From: Methylobacterium sp. UNC378MF
GTDB taxonomy: Bacteria > Pseudomonadota > Alphaproteobacteria > Rhizobiales > Beijerinckiaceae
Reading direction: 5' to 3'
Assembly: GCF_900103195.1 (NCBI RefSeq)
Contig: NZ_FMWU01000007.1
Location: forward strand, 62,001-126,000
DNA length: 64,000 bases
Under the pieces are notes generated by a model, which had not been told where the DNA came from, ran no database searches, and worked only from the letters and a program-made list of their open reading frames with translations. Position 1 is the stretch's first letter; the number at the start of each line of letters is the position of its first letter. Shown here piece after piece: positions 26,127 through 34,533 of the stretch. The translations under genes and the position numbers were made by a program.

Positions 26127-26617
26127 GCACCGCTATGAGCGCCGCGCCGTCAGGGCCGCCGATCTATCTCGATGCCGATGCCTGCCCGGTCAAGGACGAG
26201 ACTTATCGGGTGGCCCTTCGCTATGGCCTCACCGTTCACGTCGTCGCCAACAGCGTGCTGAACCTTCCGCGCGAGCCCTGGATCGAGCGCGTGGTGGTCG
26301 GATCGGAACTCGACGCCGCCGACGATTGGATCGCCGCGCGGGCCGGGCCGGGGACCATCGTGCTCACCGCCGACGTCCCGCTGGCGGCGCGTTGCGTCAA
26401 GGCGGGCGCCACGGTTCTGGCCTTCACCGGCAAGCCGTTCAGCGAATCCTCGATCGGCCTCGCGCTCGCCACGCGCGACTTGATGCAGTCACTGCGGGAA
26501 GCCGGGACCATCACGGGTGGGCCGAAGCCGTTCTCGCGCGCTGACCGGTCGGCCTTCCTGTCAGCTCTCGACCGGGCCGTGAACCGGATCCTGCGGGACC
26601 GGCCGAAGCCGGGTTGA
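26123..26617 (+). CDS. YaiI/YqxD family (DUF188) protein
   Basis: The sequence opens YLDADACPVKDE, followed by VANSVLNLP, DAADDWIAARAGPGTIVLTADVPLAARCVKAGA and FTGKPFSESSIG, all diagnostic of the UPF0178/DUF188 family, a PIN-like fold of unknown activity. GTG 26123 overlaps the upstream stop; ATG 26135 is an alternative. The length of about 160 aa is normal for the family. Confidence 0.88.
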   Translation: MSTAMSAAPSGPPIYLDADACPVKDETYRVALRYGLTVHVVANSVLNLPREPWIERVVVGSELDAADDWIAARAGPGTIVLTADVPLAARCVKAGATVLAFTGKPFSESSIGLALATRDLMQSLREAGTITGGPKPFSRADRSAFLSALDRAVNRILRDRPKPG

Positions 26618-26648
26618 GATCTGGCCGCTCTCCGGCTCGGCGGATGTC

Positions 26649-26909
26649 TCAGGCGTCGACCGCCGGAACGAGGCTCTTGAGGGCCTCGTTGATGCGGTCC
26701 TGCCAGCCCGGCCCATCCTTCTGGAAATAAGCGAGAACGGCGCTGTCGAGTCGCAGGCTCACCACCTCCCGAGAGCCGGGGATCGTCGTGGGCCGCGCGA
26801 CCGGCTGCGGCGCCGGAGCGGCCGGCTTCGGTGACGTGGCGGCCCGGAAAGCCGCCTCGGCGGTCGCACGCGGGTCGGTGAAGCGGCGGCGGTTGCGGTC
26901 CTCGGCCAT
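26649..26909 (-). CDS. BrnA-like antitoxin protein, no toxin partner (86 aa)
   Basis: The C-terminal half SREVVSLRLDSAVLAYFQKDGPGWQDRINEALKS matches the BrnA antitoxin pattern of the ribbon-helix-helix class in key positions (RLD, YF, GWQ, IN). The N-terminal half is an Ala/Pro linker. A BrnT toxin normally precedes brnA, but none is found on either side. It may be a solitary regulator. ATG 26909 is preferred to GTG 26915. The upstream neighbour ends at 26916. Confidence 0.65.
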   Translation of the reverse strand: MAEDRNRRRFTDPRATAEAAFRAATSPKPAAPAPQPVARPTTIPGSREVVSLRLDSAVLAYFQKDGPGWQDRINEALKSLVPAVDA

Positions 26910-26915
26910 CGACAC

Positions 26916-27245
26916 CTAATCCTTCGCGGTCGTCTTCTTGGGTGCGGCCTTCTTCACGGCCTTCTTCGCGGCGCCCTTGGCGGCAGCCTTGGCTTCCTTC
27001 TCGGCGGCCTTGGTCTGCGCATCCGCGGCTTCCTTGGCGAGGCGCATCGAGCGCAACCGGACCGTCCGCTCGTCCACCGCCTTGATGGCCGCGTGATGTT
27101 CCGCCATCGCCTGGGCGCCTTCGCGCGCCATGCGTTCCGCCCGTTCGGCGCGCTCGGCGCGGTTGTCGGCGCGTGTCTTCGCTTCCGCTTCCGCGTCGCG
27201 GACGGAATTCACCTCGTCGAGGTCATACTCGGTATCGTCGCTCAT
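26916..27245 (-). CDS. Lys/Ala-rich histone H1-like protein (109 aa)
   Basis: The start ATG 27245 follows AAAGGGACAGG. The N-terminus is acidic, residues 12-80 form a long charged helix, and the last 30 residues are Lys/Ala repeats (KAAAKGAAKKAVKKAAPKK), like bacterial H1-type tails that bind DNA. No fold can be named. It probably shares a transcript with the BrnA-like gene, which starts about 7 bp further on. Confidence 0.6.
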   Translation of the reverse strand: MSDDTEYDLDEVNSVRDAEAEAKTRADNRAERAERAERMAREGAQAMAEHHAAIKAVDERTVRLRSMRLAKEAADAQTKAAEKEAKAAAKGAAKKAVKKAAPKKTTAKD

Positions 27246-27491
27246 CCTGTCCCTTTCACCCCGGCTCGACGGATCCAACCCTGCACATCCTGCGCGGGAC
27301 GGAGTCTGAGCGGGTCCGGCCTGTTCGAGGGGCGGGGTGAGGCCGGATCGGCCGCCCTCCCGCATCGCCGTCCGGCGCACAAGGAGAGCAGGTTGACGAA
27401 CGCTTTAGCATGCCCGCGGCGCAAATGGCGAATCCGGATCGCGCGATGAGACTGACGACACACATCATTCGTCTCAAAGCCGCCGATAAAG

Positions 27492-27535
27492 TCGATCGGG
27501 TTCCAGGTCTGCTGAAACCAGTGGAACCCGATCGA
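27492..27535 (-). terminator. Hairpin terminator after tonB
   Basis: Perfect 13-bp arms TCGATCGGGTTCC and GGAACCCGATCGA flank an 18-nt loop starting 8 bp past the tonB stop, with a CTTTATC run beyond on the minus strand. This probably ends the exbB-exbD-tonB transcript. Confidence 0.75.
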
Positions 27536-27542
27536 TGTCGGT

Positions 27543-28538
27543 TCAGCGCACGCGGAAGTTGAGCGGAATAGAGACGGACAAGCTCGACTGCGTAACACCT
27601 GGGGGTGCCGCCGGCATGCTGCCGCGCACCGCCGCCAGGGCGGCGTTGTCGATCTGGCCGACTCCGCTCGAGCGGGCGACGCCCGCGCCCGTGACCTGTC
27701 CCGAGCGCATCACGGTGAAGCGCACCACCGCGGTCCCGCCACCGGTCCCAACGGCCGCGTTCACGTTCATCCGGCTGTGGATCGCCGCGCTGATCGCGCC
27801 CTGCCACTGGCGCATGGCGCTCGGATCATTGCCCGCAGCGGCACGGCCGGGAGCATTCTCGCGCGAGGACGACGCCGAACTCCGCTCGGCGCCCGCCCGT
27901 GCCTTGGCTTCCCGCGCCTTGGCCTCGCGAGCCGCCTTGGCCTTCGCCTCGCGGATCTCCTCCAGGCGCTCCTGCCGCGCTTCCTCCCGCTTCTGCTCGC
28001 GGAGTTTCTCCTCGCGGATCTTCCGCAGCTTGGCTTCCCGCTCCGCCTTGAGCTTGGCGGGATCGGGCGTCGGCTTCGGCGGCGGCTCGGTCTTGGCGAC
28101 CTCGGCGGGCGGCGGCGTCTGCGGCTCGGCGGCCTCGGACGTCGAGGTGATCACCTGATTCTGCGCCTCGACCGGCTGCGCCTCCGGGGGCACCTCGACC
28201 GCCTGGGTATCTTCGGGCTTGACCTCAGTCATCTCGGTCGGCGGCGGGGGCTGCACGGCCTCATCGGGCGGCGTGTCCACCGGCTTGGTCTCCGGCGGGG
28301 CCTCCTGGCTCATCTGCTGCTCCGCCGGAGCCTCGGTCGCCGCATCGGTCATGAGCGGCGCCAGGTCGACGGTGATCTGCTGCTCGCCGGGCGGCGCGGG
28401 CGGGGCGAGCCGCAGGAACATCATCGCGGCCAGCGCGAGCGCATGCAGGCCCAGGGCGATCAGGAAGGCGGCGGCCAGCCCGGACGGGCGGCGCTCGCCG
28501 AGGCCGGCCGGCAGATCCGTCGACGTGTAGGTGCTCAT
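27543..28538 (-). CDS. tonB: TonB family energy-transducing protein (331 aa)
   Basis: An N-terminal membrane helix (AAAFLIALGLHALALAAMMFL) with the His typical of TonB is followed by a Pro/Glu-rich periplasmic stretch and then a long Lys/Glu/Arg helix (about residues 140-215). The C-terminal TonB domain has VRFTVMRSGQVTGAGVARSSGVGQIDNAAL and ends SIPLNFRVR. It transmits proton-motive force to outer-membrane receptors. It is the last gene of the exbB-exbD-tonB operon, 4 bp after exbD. Confidence 0.9.
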   Translation of the reverse strand: MSTYTSTDLPAGLGERRPSGLAAAFLIALGLHALALAAMMFLRLAPPAPPGEQQITVDLAPLMTDAATEAPAEQQMSQEAPPETKPVDTPPDEAVQPPPPTEMTEVKPEDTQAVEVPPEAQPVEAQNQVITSTSEAAEPQTPPPAEVAKTEPPPKPTPDPAKLKAEREAKLRKIREEKLREQKREEARQERLEEIREAKAKAAREAKAREAKARAGAERSSASSSRENAPGRAAAGNDPSAMRQWQGAISAAIHSRMNVNAAVGTGGGTAVVRFTVMRSGQVTGAGVARSSGVGQIDNAALAAVRGSMPAAPPGVTQSSLSVSIPLNFRVR

Positions 28539-28542
28539 CGGC

Positions 28543-29025
28543 TCAGCGCGCGGTCCCTGCGGGAGCGGCGGATGCGGCAGGCGATGCCGGCGCGGCACCG
28601 CCGGGCGACTGCGCGATCAGCGAGACCTTGGTGAAGCCGGCCTGGCCGACGAGGCCCATCACCTCCATCACCTTGCCGTAGGGGACGTCGCGGTCGCCGC
28701 GCACCAGGATGACCTGATCCTTTTCGGCCGCCGCCATCTCGCGCAGGCGCGGCACGATGCTCTCCATCGTGAACACCTCCTTGGCGATGGACGGGTTGCC
28801 GTCCTTGTCGACCGTCACCTCGGCGGGCTTCTTCGATTGTGCCACCTTCGGGGCTGCGGTCTTCGGAAGCTGAACGGGCACGCCGGTCGTCATCAGCGGT
28901 GCGGCGACCATGAAGATGATCAGCAGCACGAGCATCACGTCAACCATCGGCGTGACGTTGATGTCGGACATCGGCACGTCGTCGAGATCGTCGTCGTCGT
29001 TCGCGCGAAGGGATCCCATCGCCAT
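28543..29025 (-). CDS. exbD: Biopolymer transport protein ExbD
   Basis: The sequence DINVTPMVDVMLVLLIIFMVAAPL carries the conserved membrane Asp that conducts protons. The periplasmic domain has VTVDKDGNPSI and VILVRGDRDVPYGKVMEVMGLVGQAGFTKVSLI. An Ala/Pro-rich tail of about 20 residues extends it to 160 aa. It forms the ExbBD motor with the product of the upstream gene. Confidence 0.93.
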   Translation of the reverse strand: MAMGSLRANDDDDLDDVPMSDINVTPMVDVMLVLLIIFMVAAPLMTTGVPVQLPKTAAPKVAQSKKPAEVTVDKDGNPSIAKEVFTMESIVPRLREMAAAEKDQVILVRGDRDVPYGKVMEVMGLVGQAGFTKVSLIAQSPGGAAPASPAASAAPAGTAR

Positions 29026-29078
29026 GGGGCGTCTCCGGTACCGTTACGTTCGGTTCGATGCGGGCAAGCGCGGCGGCT

Positions 29079-29768
29079 CTACTCGGCGGCCGCGCGATGG
29101 GCGCCCGCGCGGTCGCGTGCCAGGCGGTTGCCCAGAACCGAGATATAGGACGTGAAGGTGCTCTGGATGCCGCTCACGTCGCTCGACAGCTTGTTGAAGG
29201 CCATCACCGCCGGGATCGCGACGACGAGGCCGATCGCGGTCGCGAACAGCGCTTCCGCGATGCCCGGCGCCACCACGGCGAGCGAGGTGTCCTGGCTCCG
29301 GGCGATGGACGAGAACGAGTTCATGATACCCCAGACCGTGCCGAACAGGCCCACGAACGGGGCCGTGGAGCCCGAGGTCGCCAGCAGCGAAAGGCCGGTG
29401 CGCAGGCGCTTCACCTCGAGGGCGAGGGCGCCCTTCATCGCCCGTTCGATCCGTTCGCGGCGCTCCGCCCGGGTCTCCGAGGAATCCTGGTCGCGCCACG
29501 CGTCGATGGCCGCTTTCACCACGTGGCCGGCGATGCCGCGATGCTCGCCGTCGAGGCTTCCGCCGGAGCGGACCAGCGTGGCGAAGGCCTTGGCTTGGCG
29601 CCGTGCGGCGGCCAGCCGGATGATCTTCTCGAACACCACCGTCCAGCAGGCGATCGAGGCGATCACCAGCAGGATCATCACGCCCTTCACGATGGGGTCG
29701 GCCTGCAGGAACAGGCCGAGGAACGAGAAGTCGTGGGCCGCCTCGATCGGGGCTTGTGTCGGGTCCAT
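29079..29768 (-). CDS. exbB: ExbB/TolQ family proton channel protein
   Basis: ATG 29768 gives 229 aa; the longer frame has no coding character before it. Three membrane segments are seen (IVKGVMILLVIASIACWTVVF, APFVGLFGTVWGIMNSF, IAEALFATAIGLVVAIPAVMAF). They include the Gly/Thr-rich residues lining the channel and the family motif GTVWGIMxSF. It is first in the exbB-exbD-tonB operon. TolQ is excluded by the tonB neighbour. Confidence 0.92.
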   Translation of the reverse strand: MDPTQAPIEAAHDFSFLGLFLQADPIVKGVMILLVIASIACWTVVFEKIIRLAAARRQAKAFATLVRSGGSLDGEHRGIAGHVVKAAIDAWRDQDSSETRAERRERIERAMKGALALEVKRLRTGLSLLATSGSTAPFVGLFGTVWGIMNSFSSIARSQDTSLAVVAPGIAEALFATAIGLVVAIPAVMAFNKLSSDVSGIQSTFTSYISVLGNRLARDRAGAHRAAAE

Positions 29769-29841
29769 CGCGGGCTCCTGGCGTCCTGGTCTCACGCGGC
29801 CTTGCGCCGCCATCGTCTCGGGGTGCGGCGAAAGCCGCAGG

Positions 29842-29869
29842 CCGCCCGGCGGCCCTCGCCGCCGGGCGG
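29842..29869 (-). terminator. Hairpin terminator between a periplasmic protein gene and exbB
   Basis: Perfect 11-bp arms CCGCCCGGCGG and CCGCCGGGCGG flank a 6-nt loop. It lies 33 bp past the stop of the 29902-30375 gene and upstream of exbB, so it should separate the two transcripts. Confidence 0.65.
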
Positions 29870-29901
29870 TTTGGTCTCGTCGACCGTCAAACCACCCCGC
29901 C

Positions 29902-30375
29902 TCAGCGGTCGAACGGCAGGCCGGCCTTGGTGTCGGTCTCGGTCCGTTCGAGGCAGGCCTCGCGGGCAGCGTCGCCGCCGTCGCAGGCGAGAACGTCGTT
30001 CAGAAGGACGCGTCCGACCTTATTGCAGGCGATGCCGGGGAAATCGAAGATCTTCACGGTGGTCTTCTTCGGCGGCAGCGGACCGAGTTCGACGGCCACG
30101 CGCTTCTGCGCGACGCCCTCGGGGTCGAAGGCGAAGAGATCCACCTTGTAGGTCTTGAGGCCTGTGCCCTTGTTGTCGATCACCATGGTGATCCGGCAGG
30201 CCTCGCCCGCGGTCTCGACCTTGTTGAGCTGCAGCTTGATCGGGGCGGCCTTCTCGGACGCATCCTGCGCCAGGGCCGACACCACCAGGAGCGCCGAGAG
30301 CGCGAAGCAGGCCGCCGTGTCGAGGGCGATACGCCCGATCCGCCGGCGGTACAGGGGAGCGCGCAGGGCAAGCAC
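29902..30375 (-). CDS. Periplasmic hypothetical protein (157 aa), GTG start
   Basis: GTG 30375 lies about 10 nt after GAAGAGG; no ATG occurs in the frame. A basic N-region and hydrophobic core (LDTAACFALSALLVVSALAQ) form a signal peptide with likely cleavage after ALA. The mature part is a beta-rich domain (CRITMVIDNKGTGLKTYKVDLFAFDP) with four further Cys near the C-terminus. It has the look of a small secreted Rhizobiales domain, but the function is unknown. It lies upstream of the exbB operon behind a terminator. Confidence 0.6.
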   Translation of the reverse strand: MLALRAPLYRRRIGRIALDTAACFALSALLVVSALAQDASEKAAPIKLQLNKVETAGEACRITMVIDNKGTGLKTYKVDLFAFDPEGVAQKRVAVELGPLPPKKTTVKIFDFPGIACNKVGRVLLNDVLACDGGDAAREACLERTETDTKAGLPFDR

Positions 30376-30455
30376 CGTGACCAGGTCCTCTTCAAGTTCA
30401 TGCCGGCCGGCGGGTCTCGCCGCGCGGGCCGGTGTGGTGGGTGGCAGTCGCCGGA

Positions 30456-30947
30456 TCAGTGAAGCACCACGCCGGACGGGCAGGAGGCCGGGGCGAGGCG
30501 CTGGGCCGCCGCATCCAGCGGGCCGACCGCCGCACGGACCGCCGCCACGAGGCGCGGCGCCGCCTCCTGTCCGGTGATCTCGGCGGCGGCGGCCTCGAGA
30601 TCCGTCCAGAGGCGCTGCCGCCCCCGGTTGATCAGGTTCACCAGCGCGCATTCGTGGCCGGTCACGCGGCAGCAGCTCGCCGGCATGAACGACCAGTCGC
30701 CGTCGCGCTCCGCCCGCAGGGCCCGGATGATCGCGACCACGCAGGCGACGAACCGGCAGCCTTCCGCCGGTCCGAGCAACTGCTCGGCGCCGTCGAAGGC
30801 TGCGTTCCAGCAGGCGACGTCGCTGGTCATGTAGCCGGCCGCCACGAAACGGGCCACCGACAAGGCCAGGACATCGGCCTGATCGCCGCACACATCGGCG
30901 ACGCGCCGCATCGCCGCATGGTCAGACCGGGTCAAGGGCGCGCTCAT
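30456..30947 (-). CDS. Cys-rich helical hypothetical protein (163 aa)
   Basis: Start ATG 30947. Helices rich in Ala, with eight Cys spread along the protein (for example VADVCGDQADV, CRFVACVV, ASCCRVTGHEC, ASCPSG), no clear signal peptide, and a hydrophobic segment CRFVACVVAIIRAL. No family is recognised. It precedes the periplasmic protein gene on the same strand by 80 bp. Confidence 0.55.
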   Translation of the reverse strand: MSAPLTRSDHAAMRRVADVCGDQADVLALSVARFVAAGYMTSDVACWNAAFDGAEQLLGPAEGCRFVACVVAIIRALRAERDGDWSFMPASCCRVTGHECALVNLINRGRQRLWTDLEAAAAEITGQEAAPRLVAAVRAAVGPLDAAAQRLAPASCPSGVVLH

Positions 30948-31352
30948 GGGCTGTGGTGCCTCGCGTCGCGGGAAAGATCACGCCGACCAACCGTCGCGGC
31001 CGGATCGTCTGCCGCGGCAGTATCCAGGCCGGCCGTCCGGATCAATACCCAGCGAGAAAATCAGAGCAGTTCCAAACTGTTAGAGGAAAGCGTGGCGGTT
31101 CGGGGGTTTGCCTATGAATCCCGGGCGTTTTTGCCAAATCATCCTGGATCTTGTTTGTCCGGGACCGTGGCAGGAAACCGGCGCCCGCTCTTGATGGCGT
31201 GGGAGGCCTTGGCCATATCTGGTCGTTGCCGGCGGTGTCCCGCCCGGCGGAGCGCTGCCCCCCGCGGGCTCCCTACCGACGGGGTGCTCAGGCATCCCGG
31301 GATTGCGGCAGATCCCGGGGTCGGAGGCCTCGCTTTCTGGATGATGGCCGCG
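30948..31352. promoter_or_regulatory. Hsp20 leader and divergent promoter region
   Basis: This is 405 bp without a gene. The 3' part is structured: ATCCCGGGAT and GATCCCGGGG near 31295-31320 can pair, and the segment CGCTTTCTGGATG just before the start resembles the end of ROSE-type RNA thermometers (TTGCTTTCTGGAG) found ahead of Rhizobiales hsp20 genes. The match is partial. No heat-shock promoter can be assigned confidently. Confidence 0.4.
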
Positions 31353-31781
31353 ATGACTCGATCCTCGCCCTTCGGGCACCCGTTCCTGCTCGGCTTCGAC
31401 GAGATCGAGCAGGCCCTCGACCGGGTTTCCAAGGCCGCCAACGATGGCTATCCGCCTTACAACATCGAGCGGCTGCCCCGCACCGAGAGCGAGCCTGAGC
31501 GCCTGCGCATCACTTTGGCGGTGGCCGGCTTCACCCGCGATCAGCTGGACGTGATGCTCGAGGAAAGCCAGCTCGTGGTGCGCGGCCGGCAGGTCGACGA
31601 GCGCGAGCGGCAATTCCTCCACCGCGGCATCGCCGCGCGGCAGTTCCAGCGGGCTTTCCTGCTCGCCGACGGCATGGAGGTCCTCGGCGCCGACCTCGCC
31701 AACGGCCTGCTGTCGATTGACCTCGTCCGGCCGGAGCCGGACCGCATCGTTCGCAAGATTGATATCGGCGCCCGCGGCTGA
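31353..31781 (+). CDS. Small heat shock protein Hsp20
   Basis: This is an ATP-independent holdase chaperone. It has the alphaproteobacterial IbpA-like N-terminus PFLLGFDEIEQALDRVSKAANDGYPPYNIERL, the alpha-crystallin core LRITLAVAGFTRDQLDVMLEESQLVVRG and ANGLLSIDLVRP. ATG 31353 is preferred to the tandem ATGs at 31341 and 31344 because GGATGATGG then serves as the ribosome site. The DUF1150 gene follows, the usual partner in this group. Confidence 0.92.
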   Translation: MTRSSPFGHPFLLGFDEIEQALDRVSKAANDGYPPYNIERLPRTESEPERLRITLAVAGFTRDQLDVMLEESQLVVRGRQVDERERQFLHRGIAARQFQRAFLLADGMEVLGADLANGLLSIDLVRPEPDRIVRKIDIGARG

Positions 31782-31878
31782 GACCGATTGATTGGGCGGC
31801 GCGGATCCCCACATCAGGGTGGAGCCGCCGATGCCGTCAGGATCGGCGGCGGACGCTCTGCCACCCCAGGAGGGCTTT

Positions 31879-32163
31879 ATGACCAGTCTGAACCCGTCTC
31901 CCCTGACCCCGGCCGATCTCGATCCGGCCGATTTCCAGCCCGCCGATCTCGCGGCGCTCGGTGAGGGGCACATCGCCTACGTCCGGCCGATCCGGTCCGA
32001 CGAGGTGCGGCGCTTCTTCCCGCAGGCTCCCGACCTGCTCCCCGGCCTCGATCTGTTCGCCCTCCTGTCCGCGAGTGGCGCGCCGATCATGCTCGCCGAT
32101 TCGCGGGACGTCGTCCTGGCGAACGCGGTCGCGCAGGACCTGCAGCCGGTCAGCCTGCACTGA
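31879..32163 (+). CDS. DUF1150 family protein (94 aa)
   Basis: ADLAALGEGHIAYVRPIRSDEVRRFFPQAP and LDLFALLSASGAPIMLADSRDVVLANA are the DUF1150 pattern, a small Rhizobiales protein routinely encoded right after hsp20. ATG 31879 follows AGGAGGG. Its biochemical role is unknown; co-expression with the chaperone is likely. It converges with the hydrolase gene at 32185. Confidence 0.88.
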   Translation: MTSLNPSPLTPADLDPADFQPADLAALGEGHIAYVRPIRSDEVRRFFPQAPDLLPGLDLFALLSASGAPIMLADSRDVVLANAVAQDLQPVSLH

Positions 32164-32184
32164 CCGGGCCGGCCGGGTGACCGG

Positions 32185-32952
32185 TCAGGCCATCTCGGCC
32201 ACCGCCGCCACCAGCCGCGCGATATCCTGCGGCCGCGACAGGCGGTGGTCGCCGTCCGCGATGAGCGTCAGCACGGTCCCCTCGGCCGGCAGCCGGTCGA
32301 GGATCTTCAAGGCGTGCATGTAGGGGACATCGGTGTCCCGCATGCCCTGGAGGATATGGAGCGGGCAGGCCGGATCCACCCTCCCGCCAAGCATGCAGTG
32401 GCGACGCCCGTCCTCGATCAGGGTCCGGGTGATTGGGTCTGGCTCCGGCGCATAGTCGCTGGGCTTTCGCAGCACGCCGTCGCGGATCAGCATGGCGCGG
32501 GCGGCCTCGCTGAGGCGGTTCCAGATCAGCTCTTCCGTGAAATCCAGGGCCGGGGCGATCAGCACGAGCCCGGCGGTTGCCTGTCCGCTGGCCGCCCGGT
32601 TGCGGGCGGCCAGACAGGCGATCCAGCCCCCCATCGATGAGCCGACCAGGATCGGCGCCTCACTGGCATAGGCGGCCAGGACGGCCTCTGCATCCTCGAG
32701 CCACGAGGAAATCGTGCATTCCGTGAAGGTGCCGCTCGAGGCGCCATGGGCGGCGTAATCGAACCGGATGAGCCTGCGGCCCGTCTGGGCGGCCCAGGCA
32801 TCCAGCGCTGACGCCTTCGTGGCCGTCATGTCGGAGCGGAATCCGCCGAGCCAGACGACCGGCGGACCGCCGCCCTCGCGCACCCGCACGGCAATGCGCC
32901 GGGCCGCCTCGCCCGTTCCGACGGTGAGGAACTCGGGGGCCGCATCCGTCAT
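32185..32952 (-). CDS. Alpha/beta hydrolase, ABHD10-like (255 aa)
   Basis: VVWLGGFRSDMTATKASAL and FDYAAHGASSG form the oxyanion region, LVGSSMGGWIA holds the nucleophile Ser, and GDHRLSRPQDI the catalytic His; Asp is probably in MRDTDVPY. This arrangement matches the ABHD10/palmitoyl-protein-thioesterase-like group. ATG 32952 was chosen because the upstream extension is not protein-like. The substrate is unknown. Confidence 0.85.
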   Translation of the reverse strand: MTDAAPEFLTVGTGEAARRIAVRVREGGGPPVVWLGGFRSDMTATKASALDAWAAQTGRRLIRFDYAAHGASSGTFTECTISSWLEDAEAVLAAYASEAPILVGSSMGGWIACLAARNRAASGQATAGLVLIAPALDFTEELIWNRLSEAARAMLIRDGVLRKPSDYAPEPDPITRTLIEDGRRHCMLGGRVDPACPLHILQGMRDTDVPYMHALKILDRLPAEGTVLTLIADGDHRLSRPQDIARLVAAVAEMA

Positions 32953-33059
32953 CGTTCTCTCCGATATCCCTGTCTCGCCGCAGAAGAAGTCCGAACCTGA
33001 ACGGTTCGGCTTCAACTCTCGTTTACCGGACCGTAAAGCCCGACGGCGATGCTGGATCA

Positions 33060-34340
33060 ATGGCAGCGAGCATTTGGCAGATACCGGCCGGGGGCCTGCG
33101 CGTCCTCGCCGAGGGCCCGCGGACGGGCGAAGGCACCCATGCCCTGTCGGGCTTTCCCGCGGAGGTCGGGGCGCTGGCGGGCGCCCGTATCCTGCAGATC
33201 ATCCCCGAGCTCGATGCCGGCGGCGCCGAGCGCACCACGGTCGACGTTGCGGGCGGCCTTGCGGCCGTGGGTGCCCGCGCGCTGGTTGCGACGGAAGGCG
33301 GACGGCTTGTCGGGGAATTGCAGGCCAAGGGCGGCCACTGGCTCCGCTTCCCGGCCGCGGCGAAGAATCCCGCGGTGATGGCCGTGAATGTCCTCCGGCT
33401 GATGGCGCTCTGCCGTCGCGAGAAGGTGCAGATCATCCATGCCCGATCCCGCGCGCCCGCATGGGTCGCCCTCGGGGCGGCGCGCCGGCTCGGCCTGCCG
33501 TTCGTCACCACCTATCACGGCAGCTATTCCGGCCGCACCAACGTGAAGGTGCTGTACAATTCGGTGATGGCCCGCGGCGACGTGGTCATCGCCAACTCAC
33601 ACTACACCGCGGAGCTGATCCAGCGGCTGCATGCCGAGCAGGCCGGCAACCGCGTGCGGGTCATCCATCGCGGCACGGATCTCGGCGTATTCAATCCTGT
33701 CGCCGTCGGGGCCTCCCGGGTGGAGGCCCTGCGTCGGAGCTGGAACGTCGCGCCGCACGAGCGCGTGATCCTGCTGGCCGCCCGCCTCACCGCCTGGAAG
33801 GGCCATCGCGTGCTGATCGAGGCGGCCGCGCAGATGCGCGACCGCGGCGTGCCCGATCTGGCCGTGGTCCTCGCGGGGGACCCGCAGGGCCGCGCCTCCT
33901 ACGAGCGCGAACTCGACGCGCTGATCGCCGCGCGCGGGCTCCAGGGCATCGTCCGGCGGGTCGGGCACTGCACCGACATGCCGGCCGCCTTCCGGGCCGC
34001 CTCGGTGGTGGCCGTGCCGTCCGTGGAACCGGAGGCCTTTGGGCGCTCGGCCGTGGAGGCGCAGGCGCTCGGCACGCCGGTGGTGGTCTCCGATCTCGGG
34101 GCCGTGCCGGAAACGGTTCTGGCGCCGCCGGAGACGCAAGCGGGCCAGCGCACCGGATGGCGCGTGCCGGCTGGCGACGCGGGCGCGCTCGCCGCGTCCC
34201 TCACGGAGGCCCTCTCCCTCGGCGCCAGCGCGCGCGACGCCCTCGGGCGGCGGAGCCGCGCACATGTCGAGGCGCATTTCTCCCTCGAGCGGATGGTCGG
34301 CGACACGCTGGCCGTCTATGCCGGATTGCTCGGCGGTTGA
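33060..34340 (+). CDS. Glycosyltransferase family 4 (GT-B fold), 426 aa
   Basis: [21 protein letters not shown] is the N-terminal nucleotide-sugar transferase opening, [20 protein letters not shown] the linker strand and [20 protein letters not shown] the E-x7-E signature of GT4. An N-terminal extension of about 40 residues is unusual. The sugar donor and acceptor are unknown, but a lipopolysaccharide or exopolysaccharide role is typical. It ends 193 bp before infC, and that gap holds a hairpin. Confidence 0.87.
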   Translation: MAASIWQIPAGGLRVLAEGPRTGEGTHALSGFPAEVGALAGARILQIIPELDAGGAERTTVDVAGGLAAVGARALVATEGGRLVGELQAKGGHWLRFPAAAKNPAVMAVNVLRLMALCRREKVQIIHARSRAPAWVALGAARRLGLPFVTTYHGSYSGRTNVKVLYNSVMARGDVVIANSHYTAELIQRLHAEQAGNRVRVIHRGTDLGVFNPVAVGASRVEALRRSWNVAPHERVILLAARLTAWKGHRVLIEAAAQMRDRGVPDLAVVLAGDPQGRASYERELDALIAARGLQGIVRRVGHCTDMPAAFRAASVVAVPSVEPEAFGRSAVEAQALGTPVVVSDLGAVPETVLAPPETQAGQRTGWRVPAGDAGALAASLTEALSLGASARDALGRRSRAHVEAHFSLERMVGDTLAVYAGLLGG

Positions 34341-34473
34341 CCCTGAACGGCCGGCTGGCCGCAGGATCGAATCGAGACGCGGCAGCCGTTTATTTTCGGC
34401 ACCGCGACTGCAGCCGGTTGACTCTGGCCGCGGTTCCACCAACGTTGTATGCCCGGAAGATACCGGGTCGGCT

Positions 34474-34503
34474 GGCGGTCAGGAGATCCTCCTGGGAACC
34501 GCC
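34474..34503 (+). promoter_or_regulatory. Hairpin in the infC leader
   Basis: GGCGGT/ACCGCC outer arms and AGGAG/CTCCT inner arms form a two-part stem ending 31 bp before the infC start. It could act as an attenuator or a protein-binding leader element. No T-run follows except GTTTCG, so a terminator is less likely. Confidence 0.4.
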
Positions 34504-34533
34504 GTTTCGCCGTTGCAGCAGGAGACTGAAGCC

